NCBI GenBank assembly: GCA_016779935.1
Contig: JADHMQ010000002.1
Span: 39,649-103,648 of the forward strand
Length of the DNA: 64,000 bases
Direction: 5' to 3'
Source of the DNA: Flavobacteriales bacterium
Lineage (GTDB): Bacteria > Bacteroidota > Bacteroidia > Flavobacteriales > UBA7312
Shown here: positions 16,895 to 25,591 of the stretch, in pieces
Layout: every line of letters starts with the position of its first letter
How positions within the stretch are numbered: position 1 is the stretch's first letter
The notes under the pieces: model-generated
What the model was told of the DNA's origin: nothing
What the model saw: only the letters and a program-made list of their open reading frames with translations
Databases searched by the model: none
Translations under genes and position numbers: made by a program

Positions 16895-16918
16895 GGCGCG
16901 AGCATCCTTGCTCGTGCC
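16895..16918. repeat. REP-like palindrome
   Basis: GGCGCGAGCA (16895-16904), loop TCCT, TGCTCGTGCC (16909-16918): a 10-bp stem with one G.T pair. It is GC-rich in an AT-rich gap and lacks a T-run. It looks like the short palindromic units scattered through many Bacteroidota genomes, some mobilised by RAYT-type transposases. Only one copy was noticed in the window. Confidence 0.55.
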
Positions 16919-16942
16919 ACTCTATTTTAGGTCTTTAAATAG

Positions 16943-16962
16943 AAAAAACACCCTTTTGGGTG
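16943..16962 (-). terminator. intrinsic terminator for tRNA-Ser
   Basis: On the minus strand CACCC-AAAA-GGGTG is a perfect 5-bp stem followed by TTTTTT. It begins 14 bases past the 3' end of the tRNA gene. Confidence 0.75.
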
Positions 16963-16975
16963 CTTTTGTCTATTG

Positions 16976-17060
16976 CGGAAAGGAAGGGATTCGAACCCCC
17001 GATACGTTTCCGTATACACGCTTTCCAAGCGTGCGCCTTAAGCCACTCGGCCACCTTTCC
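16976..17060 (-). tRNA. tRNA-Ser (anticodon GGA)
   Basis: The minus strand folds as a class II tRNA. The acceptor stem is GGAAAGG/CCTTTCC with discriminator G at 16976. The D-arm begins TGGCCGAGTGG, the anticodon stem is CACGC/GCGTG with loop TTGGAAA (anticodon GGA), and there is a long variable arm (TACGGAAACGTA) and a GGTTCGAATCC T-arm. The long variable arm and GGA anticodon identify serine, reading UCC and UCU. CCA is not encoded (the next bases are CAA). Confidence 0.96.
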
Positions 17061-17090
17061 AGTAGGGTTGGCAAATCTACTAAATGAAAT

Positions 17091-18095
17091 TTAATTGGTG
17101 AGTTCTCCCCTCATTGAAATTTGAAGAAGTTCCTTAATCTTTTCAATTGGATACCCTTCGCCAATTAAGTACATGAGTTTGGTTAATGCCGCTTCAGTAG
17201 TCATATCTTTACCACTAACCACTCCCAACTCTTCTAGCTTTGAGCTGGTTTCATATAATCCTTGGCTAACGCTTCCGGAGAGGCACTGACTGATATTCAA
17301 AATGATTTTATTGTTTTCTATGGCTTCTTTCAAAGCATCAATAAACCAGTCTGAAGTAGTAGCGTTCCCTGAGCCAAAAGTTTCTAGAACAATAGCTTTG
17401 TAAGGCAATCTAAGGGTGCTTTGAATAAAATTTTTATTCATGTTTGGGAACAGTTTTAGCATCATTACGTCATTGGACAGTGAGGTATGAACGGCAAATT
17501 CCTTGTCAGTATGGTCGTAACTGATAGGGTTGTATTTTATTTGTAAGCCAGCTTCTGCAAGGGGGATGAAGTTGGGACTTTTAAAAGCTTCGAAGTGCTC
17601 GGCATTTATTTTTATACTTCGGTTTCCTCTCAGTAGTCGGTATTCAAAGTAAACGCAAACTTCAGGCACTTTTCCTTCAGCTGCAATTTCTATGGATGAG
17701 ATAATATTTTCTTTGGCATCCGTTCGTCTTACACCTATGGGCAGTTGTGCGCCTGTTAGTACTACAGGTTTATGTAGGTTTTCGAGCATAAAGCTCAATA
17801 CAGATGCCGTATATGCCATAGTATCAGAGCCGTGAAGGATTACAAAGCCATCAAATTTGGTATATTCTTTTTGTATGATTTCAGCCAGTTGTACCCATAC
17901 GTCTTGATTCATGTTTGAGGAATCAATAGGGGGGTCAATGCTAGTGGTATGTATTTTGATATCAAAGCTATTGAGTTCAGGAATTTGACTTTTAAGTTTT
18001 TCTAAATCAAAGGCTTTGAGGCCGCCATTGCCTGACTTGTACATGCCAATAGTTCCGCCAGTATAAATAAGTAGTACAGATTTTAAATGTGTCAT
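17091..18095 (-). CDS. ansA: type I L-asparaginase
   Basis: 334 residues. Hydrolyses L-asparagine to aspartate and ammonia, presumably in the cytoplasm because there is no signal peptide. The first catalytic threonine is T12 in LIYTGGTIGMYKS. The second triad element is in LHGSDTMAYTA (T92, D91). The C-terminal half has the family's VLETFGSGNATT and ISQCLSGSV motifs. The length suits the type I group. Its start overlaps the stop of the tatD gene by four bases, so the two are co-transcribed. Confidence 0.93.
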   Translation of the reverse strand: MTHLKSVLLIYTGGTIGMYKSGNGGLKAFDLEKLKSQIPELNSFDIKIHTTSIDPPIDSSNMNQDVWVQLAEIIQKEYTKFDGFVILHGSDTMAYTASVLSFMLENLHKPVVLTGAQLPIGVRRTDAKENIISSIEIAAEGKVPEVCVYFEYRLLRGNRSIKINAEHFEAFKSPNFIPLAEAGLQIKYNPISYDHTDKEFAVHTSLSNDVMMLKLFPNMNKNFIQSTLRLPYKAIVLETFGSGNATTSDWFIDALKEAIENNKIILNISQCLSGSVSQGLYETSSKLEELGVVSGKDMTTEAALTKLMYLIGEGYPIEKIKELLQISMRGELTN

Positions 18096-18859
18096 AATTT
18101 AAATAATGTATTAGCATTGTGAGTGGTCCTTTCGGCAACTTCTTCTATGTTAATCTCATGAATGTCTGCCAGTTTTTGTGCCATTAAAGGTAAAAATGAG
18201 CTTTCATTACGCTTGCCTCTATGTGGTGTAGGAGCGAGGTAGGGACTGTCGGTTTCCAAAATAAGATGTTCTAAGGAAAACTCTTTTAGAGTCTTGTCCA
18301 GTCCGCTATTTTTGAAGGTAGCTACTCCTCCAACCCCTAGCATAAAGCCTAGCTCTATGGCTTTTTTTCCTTGTTCGACGGTGCCAGTAAAGCAGTGAAA
18401 AACGCCTCTTAACATGTCGTCATTCACCTCTTCAATAACTTCAAATACCTCATCAAAACTTTCTCGTATGTGAATGGCTACTGGCAAATTGTACTTCTTT
18501 CCCCACATGAGTTGTTGATGAAACGCCTCTTTTTGAATGTGTAAAGTACTTTTGTCCCAATACAAATCGATGCCTATTTCGCCCACCGCGACATATTTTC
18601 CTTTGTCTAAATGAGCTTTGATGATCTCCAATTCCTCCAAATAGTTTTCCTTTACATCGCAAGGGTGAAGACCCATCATTGGAAAGCAATGTGAAGGGAA
18701 ATCTGCACATAGTTTATGCATAGCATCAATGGTTTCGCTACTGATGTTGGGGAGCAACATTTTGCTTACGCCTTTGTCAATGGCATTTTGAACAACTTGA
18801 TGTCTGTCTTCATCAAATTGACTGCTAAACAAATGGGTATGTGTATCAATCAGATTCAT
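18092..18859 (-). CDS. tatD: TatD family metal-dependent deoxyribonuclease
   Basis: 255 residues. Motifs of the TatD amidohydrolase fold are DTHTHLFSSQFDEDR (metal-binding histidines at the N-terminus), GLHPCDVKE, GEIGIDLYWDK, VAIHIRES, VFHCFTG and ETDSPYLAPTPHRGKRN. Members act as 3'-5' DNA exonucleases or as D-aminoacyl-tRNA deacylase-like enzymes (YcfH, YjjV). It precedes ansA with an ATGA-type overlap and is divergent from a glycosyltransferase gene across 37 bp. Confidence 0.92.
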   Translation of the reverse strand: MNLIDTHTHLFSSQFDEDRHQVVQNAIDKGVSKMLLPNISSETIDAMHKLCADFPSHCFPMMGLHPCDVKENYLEELEIIKAHLDKGKYVAVGEIGIDLYWDKSTLHIQKEAFHQQLMWGKKYNLPVAIHIRESFDEVFEVIEEVNDDMLRGVFHCFTGTVEQGKKAIELGFMLGVGGVATFKNSGLDKTLKEFSLEHLILETDSPYLAPTPHRGKRNESSFLPLMAQKLADIHEINIEEVAERTTHNANTLFKL

Positions 18860-18864
18860 GGGGG

Positions 18865-18872
18865 CAAAATTA
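18865..18872 (-). promoter_or_regulatory. -7 box for tatD-ansA, near-leaderless
   Basis: TAATTTTG on the minus strand matches TAnnTTTG and ends five nt before the ATG at 18859. It shares a 37-bp gap with an opposite box. Confidence 0.5.
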
Positions 18873-18884
18873 GGATAATTTATT

Positions 18885-18892
18885 TAGCTTTG
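18885..18892 (+). promoter_or_regulatory. -7 box for the family 9 glycosyltransferase
   Basis: TAGCTTTG matches TAnnTTTG and ends four nt before ATG 18897. If transcription starts at the usual distance, the mRNA is leaderless or the in-frame ATG 18909 is used. Confidence 0.5.
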
Positions 18893-18896
18893 AACG

Positions 18897-19838
18897 ATGT
18901 CTAAACCAATGAAAATATTAGTTATTCGCTTGAGTTCTATTGGTGATATTGTATTGACATCTCCTGTTGTTAGAGTATTGAAAAAGCAGCTTAATGCTGA
19001 GGTTCATTTCCTTACAAAAAAGGCATTTGCAAAATGGCTATGCCATAATCCATACATAGATAGGATTCGCCATTATGAGGATGGCACAGAGCCTTTGCAA
19101 ACTGAAGGCTATGATTTTGTGGTGGATTTGCATCATAACTTACGTACTCTAAAAATAAAACGGGCATTGAAGCTACCGTCTACAAGTGTTAATAAATTGA
19201 ATATTAGAAAGTTTTTATTGACAACTTTTAAGATAAACCTCATGCCTCCTATACATATGGTAGATAGAAACATAGCTACTGTAGAGCATTTGGGCGTAAA
19301 AAACGACATGCAGGGCTTAGATTTTTTTATTCCTGAGACAGAATCTTTACCAAAGGCCTTTCAATTAAAAGACCCATTCGTTGCTGTAGTTATTGGGGGG
19401 CAACACTCTACTAAGATACTACCAACCTTCAAACTCATTGAATTGTGTAAGCAACTAAACCGAAAGTTTGTTTTGGTTGGTGGGTCTGAGGATGCTGAAC
19501 GTGGTAGAGAAATTATAAGTCAAACGGAATTTGGACTAAATGCTTGTGGAGAATTATCGCTTACCCAATCGGCATTATTGGTGAAAGGGGCAGAATTTGT
19601 AGTATCACACGATACAGGAATGATGCATATTTCAGCAGCTTTAAAGAAAAAGATTTTTTCTGTTTGGGGCAATACGGCACCCCCTTTTGGGATGGTTCCT
19701 TATCTTCCTGACCCTGAGTCAGTAATTGTAGAAAATAAAGAACTAGGCTGTCGCCCTTGTTCAAAAATTGGCTATTCGAAATGCCCAAGAGGACATTTTA
19801 AATGTATGAAAGAAATAGATTTATCGCCTATTAAGTAA
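18897..19838 (+). CDS. family 9 glycosyltransferase (heptosyltransferase-like)
   Basis: 313 residues. ILVIRLSSIGDIVLTSPVVR is the N-terminal signature of ADP-heptose:LPS heptosyltransferases. The C-terminal half has HDTGMMHISAAL and VWGNTAPPFGMVPY, which form the donor-sugar pocket. Such enzymes add heptose or related sugars to the LPS inner core. The sugar used here is not certain. ATG 18897 is reported, but in-frame ATG 18909 gives the more common N-terminus (MKILVIR) and leaves a 5' leader after the -7 box. It converges on the thioesterase gene with an 8-bp overlap. Confidence 0.85.
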   Translation: MSKPMKILVIRLSSIGDIVLTSPVVRVLKKQLNAEVHFLTKKAFAKWLCHNPYIDRIRHYEDGTEPLQTEGYDFVVDLHHNLRTLKIKRALKLPSTSVNKLNIRKFLLTTFKINLMPPIHMVDRNIATVEHLGVKNDMQGLDFFIPETESLPKAFQLKDPFVAVVIGGQHSTKILPTFKLIELCKQLNRKFVLVGGSEDAERGREIISQTEFGLNACGELSLTQSALLVKGAEFVVSHDTGMMHISAALKKKIFSVWGNTAPPFGMVPYLPDPESVIVENKELGCRPCSKIGYSKCPRGHFKCMKEIDLSPIK

Positions 19839-20340
19839 ATAAGGCTTTCAGTTCAGAAGCTTCTTCTGGCTTCATTCTTCCCGATAAAATAAGACTTAAT
19901 TGTCGTCTTCTCAAAGCCCCTTCAAAGCGTTCTTTTTCCAATTCAGATTCTGGTGCGATAGATGGAACAGCAATAGGACTTCCTAATTGATCTACAGCTA
20001 CAAATGTATAAATGGCTTCATTGCATTTTTGTCTGCCTTTAGTCGATTGGTTTTCCATCCACACATCTACAAATACTTCCATAGAGGATTTGAATGCTCT
20101 GGAAATTTTAGCTTCTAATGTAACAATACTTCCTCTAGGAATTGGTTTTTCAAAGGATACGTTATTGACTGAAGCAGTTACTACGATTCTGCCACAATGG
20201 CGATGTGCAGAAATAGCGGCTGCTATATCCATCCAATGGAGCAGTCGACCTCCCATTAAATTATCTAAATTATTGGTATCGTTAGGAAGAACCATCTCTG
20301 TAAGAGTGGCTAAACTTTGTAAAGGTTTTTTAGAAGACAT
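19831..20340 (-). CDS. hotdog-fold acyl-CoA thioesterase
   Basis: 169 residues, one hotdog domain. The segment PNDTNNLDNLMGGRLLHWMDIAAAISAHRHCG carries the catalytic asparagine/aspartate and the helix typical of YciA/BACH-type acyl-CoA thioesterases. FEKPIPRGSIVTLEAKI and the C-terminal EALRRRQ-like basic stretch also fit. It hydrolyses acyl-CoA esters to free acids, with unknown chain preference. It is the last gene of the minus-strand operon TonB receptor - kdsB - HU/SPOR - thioesterase, three bases after the previous stop. Confidence 0.85.
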   Translation of the reverse strand: MSSKKPLQSLATLTEMVLPNDTNNLDNLMGGRLLHWMDIAAAISAHRHCGRIVVTASVNNVSFEKPIPRGSIVTLEAKISRAFKSSMEVFVDVWMENQSTKGRQKCNEAIYTFVAVDQLGSPIAVPSIAPESELEKERFEGALRRRQLSLILSGRMKPEEASELKALFT

Positions 20341-20343
20341 TGT

Positions 20344-21339
20344 TTAGTGTGTTGAAAGAAGCCAAGCGCTAGGGTTGGTCTTCTTAATTTCTCGTAAAGC
20401 CAAAATTGCATCGGATGAATTTACGAATCCATCATAAGATACTCTGTAAAGTCCAGACTTACTTTTGCCTACAATTTTGGAAGTTGAAAAGTTTGATTTC
20501 TTTAAGCTTGAAATCATTTTGTTAGCATTTCTTTCAGAAGAAAAAGCCCCTGCAATAATGAAGTGTTTTGGAACCTCATTTACTTCTTCAACAACAGTGG
20601 TCATAGAATTCTTTGCTTCATAAAAAGATAATACAGCCTCTTCAATGTTGTTGGTTGGACTTTCTACATCGAATGTAGATGAATGGGTAGTTACAGTTTC
20701 TGCCACTTCCACAACTGTTGAGTTTGACGACCCAAAAGGGGATAGGTTAGCATAGACAGAGTGTATCTTGCCTTTATTAGAAATGCCTAAAGCACTCACC
20801 ATCAAAAGTGGAATGAGGACTGCTGCTGCTCTAAGCCAAGGCTTTTTGTTGCTTGGTAAATGAGCTTTATCAATATGTTTGATTTTCTCCTCAAAACGTT
20901 CTTGAACAGAAGTGCGCTGAATAGCTGGATATTGAATGGTAGAAAAGCCATAACTATCAAGCAAGTGATTCCTTGAATTTGATTGAACAAACAACACTTT
21001 ATTTTCAGAAGTTAGCAATAATGTTCCAAGCTCATCAATGAATACCTTTTTATGTAGTGATAAAGATTCATTTAAATTAAGGACGTATTTGTCCAGTTCT
21101 TTTTTAGCTTGTTTGAAGGTTAGACCTTCTCCAACTGCAATTTCATTAACAAGTAGTCCGTCGTTATTTTTAAGACTTCTATTGAAAACAATAGACTTCT
21201 TTGGAGCAAACATATGATTCGTTCTACTATCGATAAAAGCAGATTCGTAGTTGGCTACAAAGCCGCCAAACTCTGGGATAATCACGCAGTTATGTTCGCA
21301 AAGTAAATCTGAAATATGCTTGTTAATGTTTGTTTTCAT
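20344..21339 (-). CDS. HU-CCDC81 and SPOR domain protein
   Basis: 331 residues. The N-terminal part (about 1-130; HISDLLCEHNCVIIPEFGGFV, then GLLVNEIAVGEG) matches the paired HU-CCDC81 domains known from Bacteroidota. A single membrane helix lies at about 168-188 (AAAVLIPLLMVSALGI). A periplasmic linker leads to a C-terminal SPOR domain (about 258-331; HFIIAGAFSSERNANKMISSL). SPOR domains bind denuded septal peptidoglycan, so the protein probably links cell division to a cytoplasmic HU-type module. What the HU part binds is not known. Confidence 0.85.
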   Translation of the reverse strand: MKTNINKHISDLLCEHNCVIIPEFGGFVANYESAFIDSRTNHMFAPKKSIVFNRSLKNNDGLLVNEIAVGEGLTFKQAKKELDKYVLNLNESLSLHKKVFIDELGTLLLTSENKVLFVQSNSRNHLLDSYGFSTIQYPAIQRTSVQERFEEKIKHIDKAHLPSNKKPWLRAAAVLIPLLMVSALGISNKGKIHSVYANLSPFGSSNSTVVEVAETVTTHSSTFDVESPTNNIEEAVLSFYEAKNSMTTVVEEVNEVPKHFIIAGAFSSERNANKMISSLKKSNFSTSKIVGKSKSGLYRVSYDGFVNSSDAILALREIKKTNPSAWLLSTH

Positions 21340-21369
21340 CGTGTTGCTAAAATATTATTTTCGATAAGT

Positions 21370-22080
21370 CTACCCAAATCTTTCAATAATTTTTTTCAAA
21401 TCTTCTTTAGTATCTACCGAATAGGTGTCAAAAGGCGTTATTTTAACCGTAATATTATAGCCATTTTCTAACCATCGCCATTGTTCTAATTTTAACTCAA
21501 TTTCTTTTGGAGACGGCTTCAGTTCAGATATTTCTTTCAGTATATCAGAACGAAAAGCATACAGTCCTATATGTTTGTAGAAAGTATTCGCCTTGAATGG
21601 GCTACTGACGATTCTATCAAATGAAACCGCCATTTCATTTTCATCAAAAAGAACCTTTGGCTTATTGTAATTTTGTAGTTCTTCAGCTTCTTCAATTCGC
21701 TGAGCTAGGGTAGATATCTGCGTATTGGCGTTTTCAAAAGTATCAATAAGTTGGTTGATCTGTTCTGCTTCAATGAAAGGCTCATCACCTTGAATATTTA
21801 CCACAACATCAAAGTCATTTGAAAACCCTTCAAAAACTTCTTTACATCTGTCAGTGCCGCTGAGGTGTTTATCAGAAGTCAGTTTTACCTTACCTTTAAA
21901 TGATAGAACTTCATGTACAATTCGTTCATCATCAGTCGCAACAAATACATCATCTAATCTTGATTTTTTAGCTTGTTCATACACGCGTTGAATCATGCTT
22001 TTGCCAAGTATATCGGCTAGAGGTTTTCCTGGAAATCTACTGGACTGGTATCTGGCAGGGATTATACCAACTGTTTTCAT
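21370..22080 (-). CDS. kdsB: 3-deoxy-manno-octulosonate cytidylyltransferase
   Basis: 236 residues. Activates Kdo as CMP-Kdo for LPS inner-core synthesis. The nucleotide-binding loop GIIPARYQSSRFPGKPLADI is at the N-terminus, with VFVATDDERI, SGTDRCKEV and VVNIQGDEPFIE following, and YKHIGLYAFR in the C-terminal half. The length is slightly below that of E. coli KdsB (248). The ATG overlaps the TGA of the upstream TonB receptor gene (22077-22080), so the two are translationally coupled. Confidence 0.94.
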   Translation of the reverse strand: MKTVGIIPARYQSSRFPGKPLADILGKSMIQRVYEQAKKSRLDDVFVATDDERIVHEVLSFKGKVKLTSDKHLSGTDRCKEVFEGFSNDFDVVVNIQGDEPFIEAEQINQLIDTFENANTQISTLAQRIEEAEELQNYNKPKVLFDENEMAVSFDRIVSSPFKANTFYKHIGLYAFRSDILKEISELKPSPKEIELKLEQWRWLENGYNITVKITPFDTYSVDTKEDLKKIIERFG

Positions 22081-24428
22081 ATCTTAAGACTAAATTTTAC
22101 AGAAAGGGAACGAGGAGGCATCATGTTTGATGGTCTGGTTTGATATTCTCTGTTTAGTAGATTGTTAGCGATTAATGACAGAGATAGTTCGTTTGAAAGT
22201 TGATAAATTAACCTGGCATCAACAATGAAGTCGCCATTTTTTAATTTTTCTCTTGATTCAGCTATTCCAGGCACTACCGTTTCAAAAATAGGGGAGACAA
22301 AGATATAGTCGATATTTTGCATGAAGCTGTTGTATCTAAAGCTTGTACCAAAAGACACTTTTTCTCTTTTAAATTCGATGTCTAATTTGGCAATGTGCTT
22401 GTGTCTATATTTTAGAAATAGGGTGTTGGAGTCTAGCGAACTGGTATTGTAGTAGTTTAGTTCCAAACCGTAAATATCTTCTCCATATGGTTTCTCAGGG
22501 TTTTTTGGAATAGCATCAATGTAAGTGTATCCACCTAATAGGTTGATTTCTGTATTGTTTATTTTACCACTAGCAGCAGTTGAGAATTCGATACCTGATA
22601 TTTTTGTGTCACCAATGTTTATGGATTTAAAGCCAATGCCTAAACTTTCACTACTAACTTCTTGCCACTGTCCAAAGCTAAATTCCATCATGTTTTCATA
22701 TTCCATAATAAAGGCAGCTACATCAATATATCCTTGCCATTCACTTATTTGATAACCCTGCTTTATGGCTATTTCTGAACTCCATCCTTCTTCTGGCTTT
22801 AGCTCAGGATTTTGAAACACGTATATTCCTCCTGAAACCTCGGTTTCAATAAATAATTCTGCAATACTTGGAAATCTATACCCTTGACCTATTGACGATC
22901 TCAAAAAAGTACCTTCACCAATTTGGTAATTTACACCTGCTCTGAAAACAGGTTTCGCTGCTTTGAATGAATTTATCGAGTCACCATCTATTAAATACAG
23001 TTCACTAGTTTCTAATTTAAATTGCTCGTACCTGGCTCCGAAGGATAAATTAATTCGATTTCCAAACTTTTTATCCAATTGGGTGAAAATAGCATTGTTT
23101 AATCTGAAGTTTTTTCCATTGAACAAATCGGCTTCGGCATCAACGTATTCGTTCATCAATCCGCTAGTCCAATTAAGCCTAAGAGGTTCTATAGTTTTTT
23201 GATATTGGTATTCAGTATAATAGGTGGAGGACTCATTATCTTGACCGTCAGGGTCATCTTTAGTGTCGTTATCGTTTATAACTCTCATGTAGCGAGTTCT
23301 TAAATTATGTTTGTCACCATTATTTGGATTCACATAGGTTATGAAAGGGTCAATATTGTAGACATCTCCACTAGTTTTTGTTACGGAACTATCCAAAGGA
23401 ATATAGGCTTCGTCATAACTTTGCCAAATTAGCGCTGAAGCTGTTTCGTTGAACAGAAAATTAGCATTAACACCATACGATAGCCCCTCTATTTTTTGAT
23501 TTTTATAACGCGTATTAAAATTAAAACGTTTTCGACTTGTTTCCTCATCATACCTATATCCTTCATCTTCCAAAAGAAAACCGCCTAATACTAAGTCAAG
23601 ATTGCCAACCTTTTGTTTATGTAAAAAGTCAACACCATGTATAGTTCTTTTATTATCTCCCCACCAGTTAAGACTTTCACGACGGGCATCGTCATAGTAG
23701 CCAATATGAAAATTCACTTTTGTTTCTGGCCTATTAGTAGGGTATGCTGTTCGAATATTTATAACACCATTTAAAGCAGAAGAGCCATAAAGCGCTGAGG
23801 ATGCTCCTTTAATAATTTCTACTTGATTGATGTTTTCTGTAGAAATTAAATTCCATTGAGCTTGACCGGCATCGCCAGAAATTAGAGGCATATCATCTAC
23901 TAATACTTGAACTCTTGTTCCAGCACCATAGCTCCATCCACTTCCTCCCCTTATGTTGGCTTGTCCATCGGTAATATTTACACCTGGCACTTGATCAATC
24001 GCTGTTTGAATATTTGTTGTGTTTTTATTGGCAATAAAAATGGGTTTAATTACTTCAACAGAAACTGTAGTTTCTTCAAGGCGTTGCTCGAACTTGCCCG
24101 CCGAAACAACAACAGTTTCTATAAGTTTAGCATTATCTGACATTTTGATTGTCTCTTGCCTAGACTCTCCATTTTTCAGCTGAATGTTTCTTACTTCATC
24201 TTCAAAGCCTATGTAACTAAAGGCAATAGAGTGTTTTTGTTCTGTAAGTGTAACCTCAAACTTACCGTCAATATCTGAAGTTGTAACACCTTTGTTATCC
24301 AACAGTATATTAACCCCAATGAGAGGTTCAGAATTAGACTCATCAACAACACTTCCATAATAGACTTGTGCATACAGTTGAAAACAATTCAAAAATAAAA
24401 GCGTCAGTATAAACCTAATCAGGGTCAT
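22077..24428 (-). CDS. TonB-dependent outer-membrane receptor
   Basis: 783 residues from ATG 24428. An upstream in-frame start at 24503 would run into the divergent dprA gene and has no signal peptide. The signal peptide is MTLIRFILTLLFLNCFQLYAQ. Next come a carboxypeptidase-regulatory-like domain (about 23-100, DIDGKFEVTL), a plug (about 120-235, VPGVNITDGQANIRGGSGW, then GASSALYGSSALNGVINI) and a beta barrel ending in SLSVKFSLKI. These receptors import siderophores, vitamins or glycans with energy from TonB-ExbB-ExbD. The ligand is unknown. No SusD gene is adjacent, so it is probably not a glycan SusCD pair. Confidence 0.9.
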   Translation of the reverse strand: MTLIRFILTLLFLNCFQLYAQVYYGSVVDESNSEPLIGVNILLDNKGVTTSDIDGKFEVTLTEQKHSIAFSYIGFEDEVRNIQLKNGESRQETIKMSDNAKLIETVVVSAGKFEQRLEETTVSVEVIKPIFIANKNTTNIQTAIDQVPGVNITDGQANIRGGSGWSYGAGTRVQVLVDDMPLISGDAGQAQWNLISTENINQVEIIKGASSALYGSSALNGVINIRTAYPTNRPETKVNFHIGYYDDARRESLNWWGDNKRTIHGVDFLHKQKVGNLDLVLGGFLLEDEGYRYDEETSRKRFNFNTRYKNQKIEGLSYGVNANFLFNETASALIWQSYDEAYIPLDSSVTKTSGDVYNIDPFITYVNPNNGDKHNLRTRYMRVINDNDTKDDPDGQDNESSTYYTEYQYQKTIEPLRLNWTSGLMNEYVDAEADLFNGKNFRLNNAIFTQLDKKFGNRINLSFGARYEQFKLETSELYLIDGDSINSFKAAKPVFRAGVNYQIGEGTFLRSSIGQGYRFPSIAELFIETEVSGGIYVFQNPELKPEEGWSSEIAIKQGYQISEWQGYIDVAAFIMEYENMMEFSFGQWQEVSSESLGIGFKSINIGDTKISGIEFSTAASGKINNTEINLLGGYTYIDAIPKNPEKPYGEDIYGLELNYYNTSSLDSNTLFLKYRHKHIAKLDIEFKREKVSFGTSFRYNSFMQNIDYIFVSPIFETVVPGIAESREKLKNGDFIVDARLIYQLSNELSLSLIANNLLNREYQTRPSNMMPPRSLSVKFSLKI

Positions 24429-24440
24429 TAAATTAAAGTT

Positions 24441-24448
24441 TAGATTTG
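24441..24448 (+). promoter_or_regulatory. -7 box for dprA
   Basis: TAGATTTG matches TAnnTTTG and ends 20 nt before ATG 24469. Confidence 0.5.
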
Positions 24449-24455
24449 CAAAGTA

Positions 24456-24463
24456 CAAATTTA
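24456..24463 (-). promoter_or_regulatory. -7 box for the TonB receptor - kdsB operon
   Basis: TAAATTTG on the minus strand matches TAnnTTTG and ends 27 nt before ATG 24428. It lies seven bases from the divergent dprA box. Confidence 0.5.
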
Positions 24464-24468
24464 TTGCC

Positions 24469-25554
24469 ATGACACAAGAACTCATATTCCATATTGGTCT
24501 CAATCAAATTAAAGGGATTGGACCGGTCAACACTAAAAAAATAGTTGCCTATTGTGGAGGTTTGGAAGCGGTCTTTCAAGAAAAACAATCTAATTTAGAA
24601 AAAATACCAAATATTGGTCCAGTCTTGGCTAGTCAAATTAAAAAAAGTTCTGTTCTTTCAAGAGCCGAACAAGAGTTGATTTTCATTCAAAACAACAATA
24701 TTAGATGTTTATCATATTGGGGAGAAAATTATCCGCAAAAATTAAAACATTGCAAAGATGCTCCGACATTACTATTTATGAAAGGAAAATTTAATCTTGA
24801 TAATCCAAAAATAATTAGTGTTGTTGGAACAAGAAACGCGACCTCTTATGGTCATTCTTTTTGTAAAGAGTTCATTCAAGACTTAGCGCCTTACGCTCCA
24901 CTCATTGTGAGTGGTGTAGCTTATGGTATTGATAAATTTGCTCATAAGGAGTCCGTAAAAAACAATCTTCAAACAGTAGGTGTATTGGCGCATGGCTTGG
25001 ACACCATCTATCCAAAATTAAACAGAGATTTGGCTTCTAAAATGATTGAGAATGGGGGCTTACTTACGGAGTTTGTCAGTCAAACAAAGATTGTGAAAGA
25101 AAACTTTGTAAGAAGAAACAGAATCATTGCGGGCCTTTCCGACGCTACGGTTGTAGTAGAAAGTAATGTTAAAGGGGGCGCAATGATAACTGCACGAATG
25201 GCAAACTCTTACAACAGGGAGGTGTTCGCAGCGCCTGGCAGAGTCAATGATAAGTACTCATCAGGATGTCATAATCTCATAAAAAACAATGAGGCACATC
25301 TAATAACATCTGCAGGAGATTAAATAAAAAATTTGGGTTGGAACAACGTCGATTCCCCTACTCAGCAGTCGCTATTTAGTTGCAGCCCAGAAGAAAACGA
25401 TTTATTAAACATCATTACATCAAATCAAGGGATACATATTGATAAAATTCATGCCTTAAGTAAGATGCCATTTCAAAAAGTAAATGAAATGCTTATGAAA
25501 TTAGAGCTTGAAGGCGTAATAAGTGCAAAGCCTGGAAACATCTATTTCAATTAA
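24469..25554 (+). pseudogene. dprA: dprA (DNA-processing protein A) interrupted by an in-frame TAA
   Basis: DprA binds incoming single-stranded DNA and loads RecA in natural transformation. The frame first stops at TAA 25321-25323 after 284 codons, yet continues in the same frame to 25554 (361 sense codons in all, the normal DprA length). Before the stop are a helix-hairpin-helix region (about 8-60) and the Rossmann core: VVGTRNATSYG, SGVAYGIDKFAHKES, AHGLDTIYPKLNR and RRNRIIAGLSDATVVVES. After it come IKNLGW and the winged-helix domain (QGIHIDKIHALSKM, then LELEGVISAKPG). A single T-to-A change of TTA (Leu) to TAA would explain it. The truncated core may still work, because the winged helix is not essential in all relatives; a separate downstream protein from TTG 25333 is less likely. 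Confidence 0.85.
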
Positions 25555-25560
25555 TTTGAT

Positions 25561-25568
25561 TAAATTTG
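25561..25568 (+). promoter_or_regulatory. -7 box for the M43 protease gene
   Basis: TAAATTTG matches TAnnTTTG and ends 23 nt before ATG 25592. Confidence 0.45.
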
Positions 25569-25591
25569 GTGTGAACATATTAATAAAACCC

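Noticed and set aside
24429..24503. Longer N-terminus for the TonB receptor from 24503
   Set aside because: It would extend into dprA, lacks a signal peptide, and the plausible promoter box (24456-24463) lies inside it.
25333..25554. Separate 73-residue protein from a TTG start downstream of the dprA stop
   Set aside because: It is in the same frame as dprA and matches the DprA winged-helix domain, so it is better read as the remainder of an interrupted dprA.
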